Below, one piece after another: positions 47,445 through 55,607 of a DNA stretch of 64,000 nucleotides. The position numbers and the translations under genes were made by a program. Position 1 is the first letter of the stretch; the number at the start of each line of letters is the position of its first letter. The notes beneath the pieces are model-generated. The model ran no database searches and was not told the origin of the DNA. It saw only the letters and a list, made by a program, of their open reading frames with translations. Source of the DNA: Pseudomonadota bacterium (GTDB lineage Bacteria; Pseudomonadota; Alphaproteobacteria; Rickettsiales; UBA3002); contig JAZKJM010000005.1 of assembly GCA_040384265.1 (NCBI GenBank), positions 115,166 through 179,165 on the forward strand. The letters run 5' to 3'.

Positions 47445-49334
47445 TTACGCCGCGAGCCCCTTCGCGAGGAATTGGCTTAGGCGCCGGGCGAAGGCCGTGG
47501 CGTCGCTGACGGGCTCGCCTTCGGCGATGAGGGCCTGATCGAGCAGTAGCCACAGCGCATTTTCCGTATTTTCGTTCATGCCGCCTGCCGCCACTTGTTT
47601 AGCGAGCGCTTCGATGACCGGATGCGTCGGGTTGATCTCGACGATTTTGGCGGCGCGTTTGGGCAGTTGTTTATGCTCGGCTAAAAACCGCTCCATCCGC
47701 ATATCCATATCGCCCTCGCCGATGCCAAGGCAGATCGGCGTTTCGGCGAGTTTGCGGGTGGTGCGCACCTCGCGCACGGCGTCGCCATAAAGTGTCTGCA
47801 TGGCGGCGCACAGGGCGGTGGTGTCGGCGCTGGTCTCGGCGGTTTCTTCGCGTTTTTCCTCGGCTTCATCGAGCGGGAATTTCTCCAGATCCGCCCCCGC
47901 TTTGGTGACGGAACGGAACGGTAGGTCGCCATAATGCACGGTCACGCCCGTCCAGAAATCATCGACATGGTCGGTGAGCAGCAGCACCTCGATCCCGCGC
48001 TTGGTGAAACCCTCAATCTGCGGGCTGTGCTTGAGCGTGGCGAGTGCATCGCCGGTAATGACATAGACCGCCTCCTGCCCTTCACGCATGCGGGCTTTAT
48101 AGTCGGCAAGACTGATGAGCTGATCGGGCGAGGTGCTGGAATAAAACCGGCAGGCATCGAGGATTTTATCGCGCGGGGCATTGCCTTCGCACAGGCCTTC
48201 TTTCAGCGCCGCGCCGAAATTATCCCAGAATTTGGCGTATTCGGTCGGGTCCTTCTCGGCGCGCTTTTTCAGCTCGGTAAGCACGCGGCTGGTGACGGAA
48301 TCACGGATTTTATCGAGCACGGCCGATTTTTGCAGCGTCTCGCGGCTGATGTTGAGCGGCAAATCGGCCGAATCCACCACGCCGCGCAGGAAGCGCAGGT
48401 ACGGCGGAATCAGCTCCACCCCCTCGTCCGTGATGAACACGCGCTTCACATACAGCTTCACCCGGCGCTTGCGCTCGGGGTGGAACAGATCGAACGGTTT
48501 GATGCCGGGGATGAACAGCAGGCTGGTATATTCCACCTTGCCCTCGGCCTTATTGTGCAGCACCGCCCAGGGTTTTTCCGGGCTGTGCGCGACATGGCGG
48601 TAGAAGGCCTGATATTGCTCGTCCGTCACCTCGGCCTTGGGCTTGGTCCAGATGGCGGAGCCCTCGTTGAGATGGTGGGTGACGCCCTCGCCATCCGTCA
48701 GGGTGATGGGGAAATCGATATGGTCGGAATAGGTGCCCACCACATTGCCGAGACGATGGCGGTCGAGGTAATCCTTCGCGTCTTTTTTCAGGTGCAGGGT
48801 GATGGCGGTGCCGCGCGCACGCGCCGGAGCGGCGCTGACGGTGTAGCTGCCCGAACCATCGGATTCCCAGCGGGTGGCGTCCGTTTCGCCTGCTTTGCAG
48901 CTCTCAACCGTGACTTTATCCGCGACCATGAAGGCCGAATAGAACCCGACACCAAACTGGCCGATGAGGTTCACATCCTTGCTGCTATCGCCGGTCAGCT
49001 GGCTCATGAATTCGCTGGTGCCGGATTTAGCGATGGTGCCCAGATGAGCGATCAGGTCCTCGCGGCTCATGCCGATGCCGGTATCGGTGATGGTGAGGGT
49101 TTTCGCCTTCTCGTTGACGCTGAGATGGATGGTGAGATCCGGCGCATCGCCAAGCAGCGCGCCATCGGTCACGGCGGCGTAGCGCAGTTTATCGAGCGCA
49201 TCGGAGGCATTGGAAATCAGCTCGCGCAGGAAGATGTCGCGGTTGGTGTAGAGCGCGTGGATCATCAGCTGCAACACCCGCGCCGTTTCGGCTGCGAATT
49301 GGTGGGTGGCTGGTTTTTCGAGTGTGTCGGTCAT
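47445..49334 (-). CDS. htpG: Chaperone protein HtpG (Hsp90)
   Basis: 629 residues. GHKL ATP-binding domain: ELISNASDALDKLRYAA near 35, LTITDTGIGMSREDLIAHLGTIA near 75, GQFGVGFYSAFMVADKV near 120. The middle domain has RVFITDEGVELIPPYLRFLRGVVDS and LPLNISRETLQ. The C-terminal dimerisation domain ends with a normal family tail. AAGGAACCGCC precedes ATG. No heat-shock promoter is recognisable because repeats occupy the upstream gap. Confidence 0.97.
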   Translation of the reverse strand: MTDTLEKPATHQFAAETARVLQLMIHALYTNRDIFLRELISNASDALDKLRYAAVTDGALLGDAPDLTIHLSVNEKAKTLTITDTGIGMSREDLIAHLGTIAKSGTSEFMSQLTGDSSKDVNLIGQFGVGFYSAFMVADKVTVESCKAGETDATRWESDGSGSYTVSAAPARARGTAITLHLKKDAKDYLDRHRLGNVVGTYSDHIDFPITLTDGEGVTHHLNEGSAIWTKPKAEVTDEQYQAFYRHVAHSPEKPWAVLHNKAEGKVEYTSLLFIPGIKPFDLFHPERKRRVKLYVKRVFITDEGVELIPPYLRFLRGVVDSADLPLNISRETLQKSAVLDKIRDSVTSRVLTELKKRAEKDPTEYAKFWDNFGAALKEGLCEGNAPRDKILDACRFYSSTSPDQLISLADYKARMREGQEAVYVITGDALATLKHSPQIEGFTKRGIEVLLLTDHVDDFWTGVTVHYGDLPFRSVTKAGADLEKFPLDEAEEKREETAETSADTTALCAAMQTLYGDAVREVRTTRKLAETPICLGIGEGDMDMRMERFLAEHKQLPKRAAKIVEINPTHPVIEALAKQVAAGGMNENTENALWLLLDQALIAEGEPVSDATAFARRLSQFLAKGLAA

Positions 49335-49354
49335 GGCGGTTCCTTTTTTGATTC

Positions 49355-49369
49355 GTCATTGCGAGCGAT
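49355..49369. repeat. One-ended remnant of a family D element
   Basis: GTCATTGCGAGCGAT is the exact inverse of the right end of the family D element at 44771-44854. It stands directly before the family C element in the htpG upstream gap, with no matching other end. Confidence 0.5.
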
Positions 49370-49374
49370 TTTAC

Positions 49375-49449
49375 TGTCACCCCGTCGCATGACGGGGTCC
49401 ATCTTAGCCATCGTAGGAAGGTGGACCCCGTCGTTCGACGGGGGTGACA
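49375..49449. repeat. Palindromic element, family C copy 1 (75 bp)
   Basis: TGTCACCCCGTC start and GACGGGGGTGACA end. It has two hairpins (CCCCGTC/GACGGGG at each end) and inner GGGTCCA/GTGGACCC arms. A close copy is at 56897-56970. Confidence 0.85.
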
Positions 49450-49493
49450 AGGATATAGAGCGAGCCACCGTAACTGCAAGCCCTCAGGCGCGG

Positions 49494-50567
49494 CTACCGC
49501 TGATACGCCTTCCAGCGTAGCAGGTGATCGGCCAGCACGCAGGCCATCATGGCTTCGCCGACGGGGACGGCGCGGATACCGACGCATGGATCATGGCGGC
49601 CTTTGGTGACGATGTCGGTGTTCTCGCCGGTGCGGGTGACGGTTTCAACCGGGGTGAGGATGGAGCTGGTCGGCTTCACCGCGAAGCGCAGCACGATGGG
49701 CTGGCCGCTGCTGATGCCACCGAGGATGCCACCGGCATGGTTGCTGAGGAATTCGACACCGTTTGCACCGGCGCGCATGCGGTCGGCATTTTCCTCGCCG
49801 CGCAGGGCAGCGGCGGCGAACCCCTCGCCAATTTCAACCGCTTTGACGGCGTTGATGCTCATCATGGCGCGGGCGAGATCGGAGTCGAGTTTGTCGTAAA
49901 TCGGCTCACCCAGCCCGGCGGGAACGCCGTGGGCGACGACCTCGATCACTGCGCCGAGGGAGGAGCCGTCTTTGCGGGCGGCATCCAGGGTTTGTTCCCA
50001 CCGCGCGGCGGCGTGTTTATCGGGGCACCAGAAGGGGTTTTTGTCGGTCTCGGCGAGATCGAATGTTTCACGTGAAACAGTGTCAGCGCCGATTTGCACG
50101 AGGTAGCCCTTCACGGTGATGCCATAGGGTGCGATAATCTTGCGCGCGATGGCGCCGGCGGCGACACGCATGGCGGTCTCGCGGGCGCTCGAACGCCCGC
50201 CGCCGCGATAGTCGCGGATGCCATATTTGGCGTCATAGGTATAGTCCGCGTGGCCGGGGCGGTAGCTGTCTTTGATGTTGCCGTAGTCTTTGGATTTCTG
50301 GTCTTCGTTCTCGATGATGAGTGAGATCGGGGTGCCCGTGGTTTTGCCCTCGAACACGCCGGAGAGGATTTTCACCGTGTCGCTTTCCTTGCGCTGGGTG
50401 GTGAATTTGCTCTGCGCGGGTTTGCGTTTATCGAGCCATGGCTGGATGTCGGCTTGCGATAAATCGATCAGCGAGGGGCAGCCATCGACCACGCAGCCAA
50501 TGGCCTCGCCGTGGGATTCGCCCCAGGTGGTGAACCGAAAAACCGTTCCGAAACTGTTACTTGCCAC
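49494..50567 (-). CDS. aroC: Chorismate synthase
   Basis: 357 residues. [24 protein letters not shown] at the N-terminus, the signature [20 protein letters not shown] near 130, then [26 protein letters not shown]. It makes chorismate, the substrate of TrpE, with reduced FMN as cofactor. The codons for TVSRETF near residue 165 contain an exact 16-base parS palindrome (50064-50079). Two other copies of aroC landmarks were not seen, and the gene appears intact. Confidence 0.98.
   Translation of the reverse strand: MASNSFGTVFRFTTWGESHGEAIGCVVDGCPSLIDLSQADIQPWLDKRKPAQSKFTTQRKESDTVKILSGVFEGKTTGTPISLIIENEDQKSKDYGNIKDSYRPGHADYTYDAKYGIRDYRGGGRSSARETAMRVAAGAIARKIIAPYGITVKGYLVQIGADTVSRETFDLAETDKNPFWCPDKHAAARWEQTLDAARKDGSSLGAVIEVVAHGVPAGLGEPIYDKLDSDLARAMMSINAVKAVEIGEGFAAAALRGEENADRMRAGANGVEFLSNHAGGILGGISSGQPIVLRFAVKPTSSILTPVETVTRTGENTDIVTKGRHDPCVGIRAVPVGEAMMACVLADHLLRWKAYQR
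50064..50079. promoter_or_regulatory. Exact parS (ParB-binding) sequence inside aroC
   Basis: TGTTTCACGTGAAACA, a perfect 16-base palindrome identical to the universal chromosomal parS consensus. It is read as Val-Ser-Arg-Glu-Thr within aroC. A chance exact match in 64 kb is very unlikely. By established knowledge ParB loads here as a CTP clamp, and such sites cluster near the chromosome origin. Confidence 0.85.
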
Positions 50568-50697
50568 CGTGCCCGCCTTTTGTTTGTGCCGGGCCTATCT
50601 GTGCCATAGGACGGCGCGGCGGTCAATTGTCACAGAAGCGTCACACGATGCATGCGCAATAACGGATATAGTGGGCACTAGAATAAGGGGAAATGCC

Positions 50698-51297
50698 ATG
50701 AGTGATGTGTCGAAAGCCAATATTGTTCGTTTTGCACCTTCTGACGGGCATGGGCGCTATGCGGTGCGCCCGCTGGTGGGCGACGCGACCCAAATTACTG
50801 ATGGCAAGGGGCAGTTCATCGTGTGGCAGGACTCGTTCATGATTTCTCAGCGCGCAACGATTGCCTGCCTGGAGAAGCGTGGCGACGGCCAAGAGCAGCG
50901 GCGCATCACCGAGATCGGCGGTACATGGCAGGCGCCTTCCATGCTTTTTGATGTCCGCGATGTGATCGAGCAAACGCTAGCGCGCACGCAATTTAGCGAT
51001 GGCAACGAACTGCCCATGGTCCACGCCGCTATCTCAAACCTGAGCCGCGCTATTCCAAACCCGGCAACAAAGACTGCGCAGAAAAAACCTTCCAGTTTTC
51101 TGGAAGAATTCGCAAAAGTCAGCCCAAGCGTCAAACCGGTGAGCTACCTCACTTTTTCGGTCGACGGGTTAAAAGATGCCAGCGGCACACTCGACCCCAA
51201 CGTGACGGTGATGGATGCCATCTGCGCCAGCCCGGTGATTCAGGGGCTGCGCAATGCCAACCCTACCCACGCCCCCAGAGGCAGCAAGGGAAAATAG
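50698..51297 (+). CDS. Hypothetical protein, 199 aa
   Basis: I do not recognise the family. 199 residues, soluble-looking. The N-terminal half is mixed alpha/beta (IVRFAPSDGHGRYAVRPLVG, FIVWQDSFMISQRATIACLE), with one helix DVRDVIEQTLARTQFSD. The second half has a lysine-rich linker (ATKTAQKKPSSFLEEFAK) and VSYLTFSVDGLKDASGTL. AAGGGGA lies 6 bases before ATG. It is divergent from aroC and ends 1 base from the convergent fabI stop. Codon use is slightly less GC-biased than in neighbours. Confidence 0.75.
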   Translation: MSDVSKANIVRFAPSDGHGRYAVRPLVGDATQITDGKGQFIVWQDSFMISQRATIACLEKRGDGQEQRRITEIGGTWQAPSMLFDVRDVIEQTLARTQFSDGNELPMVHAAISNLSRAIPNPATKTAQKKPSSFLEEFAKVSPSVKPVSYLTFSVDGLKDASGTLDPNVTVMDAICASPVIQGLRNANPTHAPRGSKGK

Positions 51298-51298
51298 C

Positions 51299-52141
51299 TT
51301 AAACCAGCGCGATATCCGGGGCGTCGATGGCTTTCATGCCGACGACATGGTAGCCCGCATCGACATGCAGGTTTTCACCGGTGGTGCCAGCACCCAGATC
51401 CGATAGCAGGAACAGGCCCGCGCCGCCAACATCCTCGATGGTGGTGTTGCGCTTGAGGGGCGAGTTCAGCTCGTTCCATTTCAGGATGTAGCGGAAATCG
51501 CCGATGCCCATGGCGGCGAGCGTTTTGATCGGCCCGGCGGAAATGGCGTTGACGCGGATGCCCTCGCCGCCCAGATCGACCGCGAGGTATTTAACGCTGG
51601 TTTCGAGCGCCGCTTTGGCGATGCCCATGACGTTATAATGCGGCGTCACGCGCTCGGCACCGAGGTAGGTCAGCGTCAGCATCGAGCCGCCGTTTGGCAT
51701 GAGTTTGGCGGCGCGTTTGGCGACGGCGGTGAAGGAGTAAACGCTGACATTCATCGTCATCAGGAAGTTATCGAGGGACGTATCGACATACTTGCCCTTG
51801 AGCTCGTTTTTATCCGAGAAACCGATGGCATGGACGACGAAATCAAGCGTGCCCCACTCTTTTTCAAGGGTGGCGAACACCGCATCCACGCTGTCCATGT
51901 TCGTGACATCGCACGGCAGGATGAGTTTTCCGCCCACCGATTCGGCAAGCGGCCGCACACGGCGTTCGAGCGCTTCACCCTGATAGGTGAAGGCAATCTC
52001 GGCGCCCTGTGCGGCGAGGTATTGCGTGATGCCCCAAGCGATCGATTTGTCGTTCGCCACCCCCATGATGAGGCCGCGTTTGCCCTTCATCAAGGTGCCG
52101 GTTGGGATGGCGGATACGGCCGCGTCGTCGCTGTTGCTCAT
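51299..52141 (-). CDS. fabI: Enoyl-[acyl-carrier-protein] reductase (NADH)
   Basis: 280 residues, SDR fold of the FabI type: KRGLIMGVANDKSIAWGITQYLAAQGA near 20-45, DVTNMDSVDAVF, VVHAIGFSDKNELKGKYVDT, and the active site YLGAERVTPHYNVMGIAKAALE (Tyr-x6-Lys). C-terminal GGAGLFLLSDLGAGTTGENLHVDAGYHVVGM. It performs the last reduction in fatty-acid elongation. The first 17 residues are an extra polar extension; an internal ATG at residue 18 is an alternative start. Confidence 0.96.
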   Translation of the reverse strand: MSNSDDAAVSAIPTGTLMKGKRGLIMGVANDKSIAWGITQYLAAQGAEIAFTYQGEALERRVRPLAESVGGKLILPCDVTNMDSVDAVFATLEKEWGTLDFVVHAIGFSDKNELKGKYVDTSLDNFLMTMNVSVYSFTAVAKRAAKLMPNGGSMLTLTYLGAERVTPHYNVMGIAKAALETSVKYLAVDLGGEGIRVNAISAGPIKTLAAMGIGDFRYILKWNELNSPLKRNTTIEDVGGAGLFLLSDLGAGTTGENLHVDAGYHVVGMKAIDAPDIALV

Positions 52142-52171
52142 GCTTTACTCAACTCTATGGGGTCAGTGAAA

Positions 52172-52699
52172 TTATTGGGAAACGATCTGCCACGAGCCAT
52201 CCGGCTGACGGCAGGCGGTGCCATACCCGCTTTGGGACTGGCCGCCAACGTTGATTTTCTGCGTGTATTCGCGGCAATATTGGCCGTTGTCGTTTTTGAA
52301 TGGTGCCGACGGGGTGATGGTGCCCGAGTTGCCCGATTGTGGGTTGCTCCATGGCAGCGACTGACCGGCTTGCGCGGTTTCCAGCGCTTTTTGCGACGCG
52401 CGGTCGTAATACTGCATATCCGCGCGATCCAGCGACGAACCGACCGCATTACCAAGGCCTGCGCCCAGCAATGCGCCAAGTGCGGTGGTGACCAGACGGC
52501 CATTGCCTTTGCCGAATTGCGCACCGGCTACGCCGCCCGCAATCGCGCCGACACCCGTGCCAACGTCCGATTTGCTGAAGCCGCCGCCGCCGGTGATGCC
52601 GCCGCGCTGGGCGTTATAGGCGTTCTGCTGGCCATCGCAGGCCGCGAGGATCATCATCGATGCCGAGAGGGCGACGACTGATTTGATTACCGTTTTCAT
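52172..52699 (-). CDS. Glycine-zipper surface lipoprotein (17-kDa antigen / RT0821-like)
   Basis: 175 residues. Signal peptide with lipobox LAAC (Cys21). A glycine-zipper domain (about 45-90: GTGVGAIAGGVAGAQFGKGNG, ALGALLGAGLGNAVGSSLDR) is followed by the surface-antigen C-terminus with CREYTQKINVGGQSQSGYGTACRQPDGSWQIV, in which the two Cys are conserved. The family is common as an outer-membrane lipoprotein in Rickettsiales and other alphaproteobacteria; function unclear. GGAG lies 6 bases before ATG. It is 30 bases upstream of the fabI start on the same strand. Confidence 0.88.
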   Translation of the reverse strand: MKTVIKSVVALSASMMILAACDGQQNAYNAQRGGITGGGGFSKSDVGTGVGAIAGGVAGAQFGKGNGRLVTTALGALLGAGLGNAVGSSLDRADMQYYDRASQKALETAQAGQSLPWSNPQSGNSGTITPSAPFKNDNGQYCREYTQKINVGGQSQSGYGTACRQPDGSWQIVSQ

Positions 52700-52806
52700 G
52701 AATCACTCCATTGCTGATGTTTGTTGTTCCGTGGCGTGGGTTATCCCACAAGGTGAATGCATCTTCAAGAAATTCTCATAAATTTCCCATTACATTCTGC
52801 ATCCGT

Positions 52807-54282
52807 TCATAGCAGCCCCGGCTGAGGCCAAGCTGAAGGCCGTTTGCGGGCGCGTAACATAACGATAACAAAAAGAATGCCGCCGGTGATGGCAAGCAGC
52901 CCGCCCATGCCAAAAATGCCGAGCGCGATTTTAATGTCCGGCGCGAGATGCTCGAAACCGCCGGCCGTTTTACGCAGGATGCCGTAGCCGCCGCAATAGG
53001 CCAGCCCGCCGATATGCATGAACTGGCCCGCGCCATAAACAATCGGCTGCCAGAAGGCCAACCGGGTGGCGGCGACAGGTGCATAGCCCACACGCGGCAG
53101 CATCACATAGGCGACGCCCATCAGGGCCTGGGTGATGCCGACGATCATGCCGTGGTAATGGGCCGGAATGGTAACGTTCTGGCCCGAGATCATGAGCCCG
53201 AGTGCGCCACCGGCGAAGAACAGCAACAGCGAAACGATCAGGGCCGACGCATAGGCACTTTTTGCGCTCTTAGCTCCCCCCTTGAGGGGGAGCGGGCATT
53301 GCCCTTGCAATGCCGTGGGGGGCTCTGGGCGCACATCCTGCCCCCCCACCAAATCGCACGCGCGATTTGGCTCCCCCTCAAGGGGGGAGCTACGGTGGTT
53401 GGAAAACAGCGCCGCCGCAACCAGCAGCGCCATGAAGGACGCGCCAAGGCCGCCCAGCTCGATCATGATGCGGGTTTGGAAATAGGTGAAATCGCCCGTA
53501 TCCGAGGGATGTAGGGCGAAGCCGGTGAAGCTGACCAGCGCGCCGCCCACGGTGAACGCAAAGGCCACGGCTGCCCAGCGGCGCTTGGGCAAGGTGCGGC
53601 CCAGCGCTTCCAGCAGCATCAGCCATGCCACCATGACCAGCAGGGTGAAGGCAAACTGCATGATATGGCCGCCAACCCAGAAGAGTTTTTCGTAATGCTC
53701 CACCAGCGGCAACCCGGCGGGCAACGCCCACGCGCCCAGCACATAGCCCGCCAAACCCAGCAGCACCACGAACGACGCCGCCAACCCGCCCAGCTCGATG
53801 GGCCCAAGGGTTACGAGGCGCTTGGGTTGCAGATAGGTGATCACATGCGGCAGCAACGCGACCAGGAGCCCGGCCATCAACAGGCCCAGCGACATCAGGA
53901 ACATGCCGTTATGCAGCACGGGAATGTAATTGCTCTTCACCGGCACCCAGGCATCCAGCGGTGAAAGCGCCATCAGCAGCGTCGCGGTGGCTACGCAGGC
54001 GAAAGCAGCTTTGGGCCAATAGAGCCAGCCGGTGCCGTCGCGCTCCATCACCCAGGCGGCGCCCATGCAGATCATCGCAAAAAACCAGACGAGCACGGAG
54101 AGATCCACATGCACCACCAGCGCGACATCGAAAAATTGCTGGCTTAGCCCCAGCGCCTTCAGCTGCGGCGTGCGTGCGAGCACCGGCACCAGCGAATACA
54201 GCCCCGCCACTGCGATGGCGATGACGCCGAGCCACAGCCAGCGTTCTGGCAAAGAAGTGTGTTTTTTCATGCCGCGCACCAT
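52807..54282 (-). CDS. Divergent haem-copper oxidase subunit I-like membrane protein with an inserted palindromic element
   Basis: 491 residues with about twelve hydrophobic helices. Oxidase-like motifs: HVDLSVLVWFFAM (His58, helix II haem ligand position), FWVGGHIMQFAF (His206, helix VI CuB position) and TIPAHYHGMIVGI (His375/His377, helix X), followed by MGVAYVMLPRVGY as in CcoN-type proteins. The helix VII His-His pair that completes the CuB site is missing. Residues about 297-337, in the loop between two helices, are encoded by a 122-base palindromic element; the frame stays open. An ATG four codons in (54270) is an equally possible start. It is divergent from ctaA. Function uncertain: a cytochrome relative that may not reduce oxygen. 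Confidence 0.7.
   Translation of the reverse strand: MVRGMKKHTSLPERWLWLGVIAIAVAGLYSLVPVLARTPQLKALGLSQQFFDVALVVHVDLSVLVWFFAMICMGAAWVMERDGTGWLYWPKAAFACVATATLLMALSPLDAWVPVKSNYIPVLHNGMFLMSLGLLMAGLLVALLPHVITYLQPKRLVTLGPIELGGLAASFVVLLGLAGYVLGAWALPAGLPLVEHYEKLFWVGGHIMQFAFTLLVMVAWLMLLEALGRTLPKRRWAAVAFAFTVGGALVSFTGFALHPSDTGDFTYFQTRIMIELGGLGASFMALLVAAALFSNHRSSPLEGEPNRACDLVGGQDVRPEPPTALQGQCPLPLKGGAKSAKSAYASALIVSLLLFFAGGALGLMISGQNVTIPAHYHGMIVGITQALMGVAYVMLPRVGYAPVAATRLAFWQPIVYGAGQFMHIGGLAYCGGYGILRKTAGGFEHLAPDIKIALGIFGMGGLLAITGGILFVIVMLRARKRPSAWPQPGLL
53271..53392. repeat. Palindromic element, family F, in frame inside a coding gene (122 bp)
   Basis: Perfect 23-base terminal inverted repeats (TAGCTCCCCCCTTGAGGGGG start) enclose two inner hairpins, GGCATTGC/GCAATGCC and CCAAATCGC/GCGATTTGG, giving a three-leaf fold. 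It encodes about 40 residues (SSPLEGEPNRACDLVGGQ, ending CPLPLKGGA) of the oxidase-like protein without a stop. The layout resembles the Rickettsia palindromic elements found within genes. Confidence 0.9.
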
Positions 54283-54342
54283 AGCGCCGCCGCGCGCGCC
54301 TTCAAGTGTTATAGTCGGGTGCTCTCATTTATTCACACACTC

Positions 54343-54433
54343 CGTCATCCTATGCCTTGAGCATAGGATCTCAGGCCACAACCTCCGTCTGAGCTCGTTG
54401 CCTGAGATCCTGCGATCAAGTCGCAGGATGGCG
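54343..54433. repeat. Palindromic element, family E (91 bp)
   Basis: CGTCATCCTATGC start and GCAGGATGGCG end. Terminal hairpins ATCCTATGC/GCATAGGAT and ATCCTGCGA/TCGCAGGAT; inner GATCTCAGGC and GCCTGAGATC arms. An outer inverted pair GTCGGGTG/CACCCGAC (about 54314 and 54468) flanks it. It lies in the divergent gap between the oxidase-like gene and ctaA. Confidence 0.75.
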
Positions 54434-54511
54434 GTGTATGTGATAGGGCGAAGCATAACACCCGACCATGCCCCCCTTGCCTAACCGGGGGGAGTGCGAT
54501 ATGCCGCCTGC

Positions 54512-55549
54512 ATGAACGCGCTCGCCCCTGCCCCTGCTTATCAACGCGCCGTCGCCCGCTGGCTGATGCTGTGCGCGATGCTGGTGGCGCTGATGGTGGC
54601 AATTGGCGGCATCACCCGGTTGACGGAATCGGGGCTTTCCATTGTTGAGTGGAAGCTGGTTTCAGGCACGTTGCCGCCGCTGAGCCAAGCGGCATGGGTG
54701 GCGGAATTTGAGGCCTATAAGCAGACGCCGCAATTTCAACAAGTGAACCGCGATTTTTGCCTGAGCGATTTTAAAGGCATTTTCTGGCTGGAATATATTC
54801 ACCGGTTGCTGGGGCGGGTGATTGGCATGGTGGTGTTTGTGCCGTTTGTGTATTTCGCGGTGCGGCGCGCGCTACCGCGGCGGCTGGTGTGGCGCGGCCT
54901 TGGCATCAGCGCGCTTGTCGGCGCGCAAGGGGCGGTTGGCTGGGTGATGGTGGCCAGCGGCCTGCAGGATCAGCCGCGCGTGGAGCCGCTGAAACTGGCG
55001 CTGCATCTGCTGCTCGCCTTCGCCGTGTTTGCGCTGCTGCAATGGACGCGCTGGCAGGTGAACGCCACAGCGCGGCCTTCTACCAGCCCACGCCTCGCTC
55101 TCTTCACGCGCCTGTTGCTGCTCACCGCCACATTGCAGATTTTCTTCGGGGCGCTGATCGCGGGTTTGCGCGCCGGGCTGACCTATAACACCTACCCGCT
55201 GATGGATGGCGCGCTGGTGCCAGATGGGCTGCACCGCCTGCAGCCCTGGTGGCTGAACCATCTGGAAAATGTGGTGATGGTGCAGTTCCAGCACCGCATG
55301 CTGGCGATTGGGTTAGTGATAATGATTCTTACCTTCATTTTTTATGCGTGGAAACGCCTCGATCAGCGGCCGCTTTTGCTGCGCCTTCTGGTGGTGATTT
55401 TTCTCCAGTTCGGCCTTGGCGTGATTACCCTGCTCAGCGTGGTAAACCCTTGGTTTGCGAGCGCCCACCAGCTGATGGCGCTGCTGCTATTCAGCCTGCT
55501 GGTGCGCCTCATTTATGTGACGCCGTGGCAGCAAACGCCGCCGCGCTAA
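54512..55549 (+). CDS. ctaA: Haem A synthase (COX15/CtaA)
   Basis: 345 residues, eight transmembrane helices, COX15 type 2: [24 protein letters not shown] near the N-terminus, [14 protein letters not shown] (His), [27 protein letters not shown] (His), [35 protein letters not shown] (His) and [11 protein letters not shown] (His). It converts haem O to haem A for aa3-type oxidases, implying one elsewhere in the genome. No strong ribosome site is seen; an in-frame GTG at 54494 is the alternative. Confidence 0.95.
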   Translation: MNALAPAPAYQRAVARWLMLCAMLVALMVAIGGITRLTESGLSIVEWKLVSGTLPPLSQAAWVAEFEAYKQTPQFQQVNRDFCLSDFKGIFWLEYIHRLLGRVIGMVVFVPFVYFAVRRALPRRLVWRGLGISALVGAQGAVGWVMVASGLQDQPRVEPLKLALHLLLAFAVFALLQWTRWQVNATARPSTSPRLALFTRLLLLTATLQIFFGALIAGLRAGLTYNTYPLMDGALVPDGLHRLQPWWLNHLENVVMVQFQHRMLAIGLVIMILTFIFYAWKRLDQRPLLLRLLVVIFLQFGLGVITLLSVVNPWFASAHQLMALLLFSLLVRLIYVTPWQQTPPR

Positions 55550-55607
55550 AAAAACTTCGCAAAAACACTTGCCACGCTGCGCCGCACTACCTAGACACAA
55601 GGGGAAA

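Noticed and set aside
47934-49520. 528-codon open frame opposite htpG
   Set aside because: Shadow of htpG. It even continues through the palindromic repeats, which a real gene would not be expected to do.
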